Origin: UBA11164 sp002420085
Lineage (GTDB): Bacteria > Pseudomonadota > Gammaproteobacteria > Xanthomonadales > Xanthomonadaceae
NCBI GenBank assembly: GCA_031976395.1
Contig: DALYLJ010000071.1
Coordinates: 1-15,590, forward strand
Direction of reading: 5' to 3'
DNA: 15,590 bases
The notes beneath the pieces are model-generated. The model was given only the letters and a program-made list of their open reading frames with translations. It did not search any database and had not been told where the DNA came from. A program made the position numbers and the translations under genes. This document shows, piece by piece, positions 14,674-15,590 of the stretch (positions are counted from its first letter, which is position 1; each line of letters begins with the position of its first letter).

Positions 14674-15590
14674 ATGTCCGTGCGTGAGTTTCGTGACGCG
14701 GTCCGACGTCTGATGGCACGGCCTGGCTATGCGCTGCTTTCGGTCGCGGTGCTGGCTCTGGGTCTGGGTGCTGTGCTGTTCATGTTTAGTGTGTTGGATC
14801 ACCTGGTGCTGCGGCCGCTGCCGTTTCCGAACGCGGATCGCCTGGTGGCCATCGGCCACGCCCGCGATGGCGCCGGCAATGTCGGATATCTCCGCAGCCG
14901 TGATCTGGCACAGATCACTGAGACGTTGCGCGGTGTCGATGCCTACGGGATATGGACCGAGACCACGGTTGCGATCGGTCGAGGTGGGCCATTCGCGGCG
15001 CGGCAGTATCAGAGCAGTGCCATGAGTGCTGAGGTTCTGCCCTTGCTGGGTGTACGACCGGCGCTGGGGCGAGCATTTTCGGAGGCCGATGATCGGCCCG
15101 GAGCCGAGTTGACGTTGCTGTTGAGCGATACCGTCTGGCGAGAAGATTTCGGTGCTGATCCGGCCGTGCTGGGCCAACGTCTGACGGTCAACGGTGAACC
15201 AGCGACCGTCATCGGAGTGATGCCGCCGGGCTTTGCCTTCCCGTATGTCGATCGTGTCTGGTTGCCGAGGCGATTCGCTGCCGACGATGGAGTGGCCAGT
15301 CAGGTGATGGCGCGTCTGGCGCCGGGCATGACGCTGTCGAAGTTGCGACTCGAACTGGAGGTGTTGGCTGAACGACTGGGCGATCAACTCGAAGGCGCCC
15401 GCGATCATCGCCGATTGCGTGTCGTGCCGATTGCCGAGCGGTTCGTCGATTCCGGCACCCGGCAGTACCTCTGGTTGATGTTTGCTACCGGTGTGCTGGT
15501 GCTGCTGCTGGCCTGTATCAACGCAGCGAATCTGCAATGGATGCAGGCCGTATCGCGCCGACGGGAGATCGCGGTACGTGCAGCCCTTGG
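14674..15590 (+). CDS. ADOP-type FtsX-like permease, partial (fourth of four; cut by the window edge)
   Basis: The frame from the ATG at 14674 stays open for 305 codons and runs off the right edge, so only about the first third is seen. It begins MSVREFRDAVRRLMARPGYA and has the paralogue pattern: ARPG, TM1 (about 18-41) with LALGLG, then LRPLPFPNADRLVAI (46-60). The first periplasmic domain carries the shared FGADPAVLGQRLTVNG and VIGVMPPGFAFP strings (159-190). TM2 (about 264-288, ending CINAANLQW) leads to the coupling motif RRREIAVRAALG (295-306), where the window stops. GIGAN of the other two is replaced by GLGAV. Wobble positions are less GC-rich than in the second and third permeases, and CGA is common for arginine (10 of 34). 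The strong ribosome binding site, same strand and short spacing make it part of the operon. Nothing in the visible part suggests a broken gene. Confidence 0.93.
   Translation, partial: MSVREFRDAVRRLMARPGYALLSVAVLALGLGAVLFMFSVLDHLVLRPLPFPNADRLVAIGHARDGAGNVGYLRSRDLAQITETLRGVDAYGIWTETTVAIGRGGPFAARQYQSSAMSAEVLPLLGVRPALGRAFSEADDRPGAELTLLLSDTVWREDFGADPAVLGQRLTVNGEPATVIGVMPPGFAFPYVDRVWLPRRFAADDGVASQVMARLAPGMTLSKLRLELEVLAERLGDQLEGARDHRRLRVVPIAERFVDSGTRQYLWLMFATGVLVLLLACINAANLQWMQAVSRRREIAVRAAL

Overview
The window looks like a chromosomal scaffold segment from a high-GC gammaproteobacterium, possibly of the Xanthomonadales/Lysobacterales. This rests on the GC-rich composition, a clear exodeoxyribonuclease I (SbcB, a family found mainly in Gammaproteobacteria) and intergenic heptamer arrays of a kind I associate with xanthomonad-like genomes. 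The lineage is inference. One run of 100 N (1074-1173) marks an assembly gap.

Layout. 47-880 (minus): a bacterial voltage-gated sodium channel with an intact selectivity filter. 1186-1869 (minus): a DUF2461 protein just beyond the assembly gap. 1870-2324: a divergent intergenic region with a twelve-unit 7-bp tandem repeat and a leader hairpin. 2325-3224 (plus): an unrecognised secreted protein. A strong hairpin terminator separates it from the convergent sbcB gene (3305-4735, minus).

From 4958 to the right edge, everything reads on the plus strand and looks like one export operon. In order it holds a HlyD/MacA-type periplasmic adaptor (4958-6211), one LolD/MacB-type ABC ATPase (6323-7132), an FtsX-like permease that overlaps the ATPase by 4 bp (7129-9519), and three tandem permeases of the ADOP type: 9582-12050, 12104-14632, and 14674 to beyond the window edge. 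The last is open at the right edge.

How the genes may work together. ATPase, MacB/FtsX-type permease and HlyD adaptor are the parts of a MacAB-like (type VII ABC) exporter that uses ATP hydrolysis in the cytoplasm to push substrate from the periplasm or inner membrane towards an outer-membrane channel. What stands out is the ratio: at least four 8-TM permeases for one ATPase and one adaptor. This suggests that one energy module serves several permeases with different periplasmic domains, or that they form mixed complexes. No substrate gene, TolC-like channel or regulator lies inside the window, so the cargo is unknown. This multi-permease operon is the best candidate for an undescribed system here; the secreted orphan at 2325-3224 and the repeat arrays come next. 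No RNA genes, CRISPR arrays, insertion sequences or phage genes were seen.
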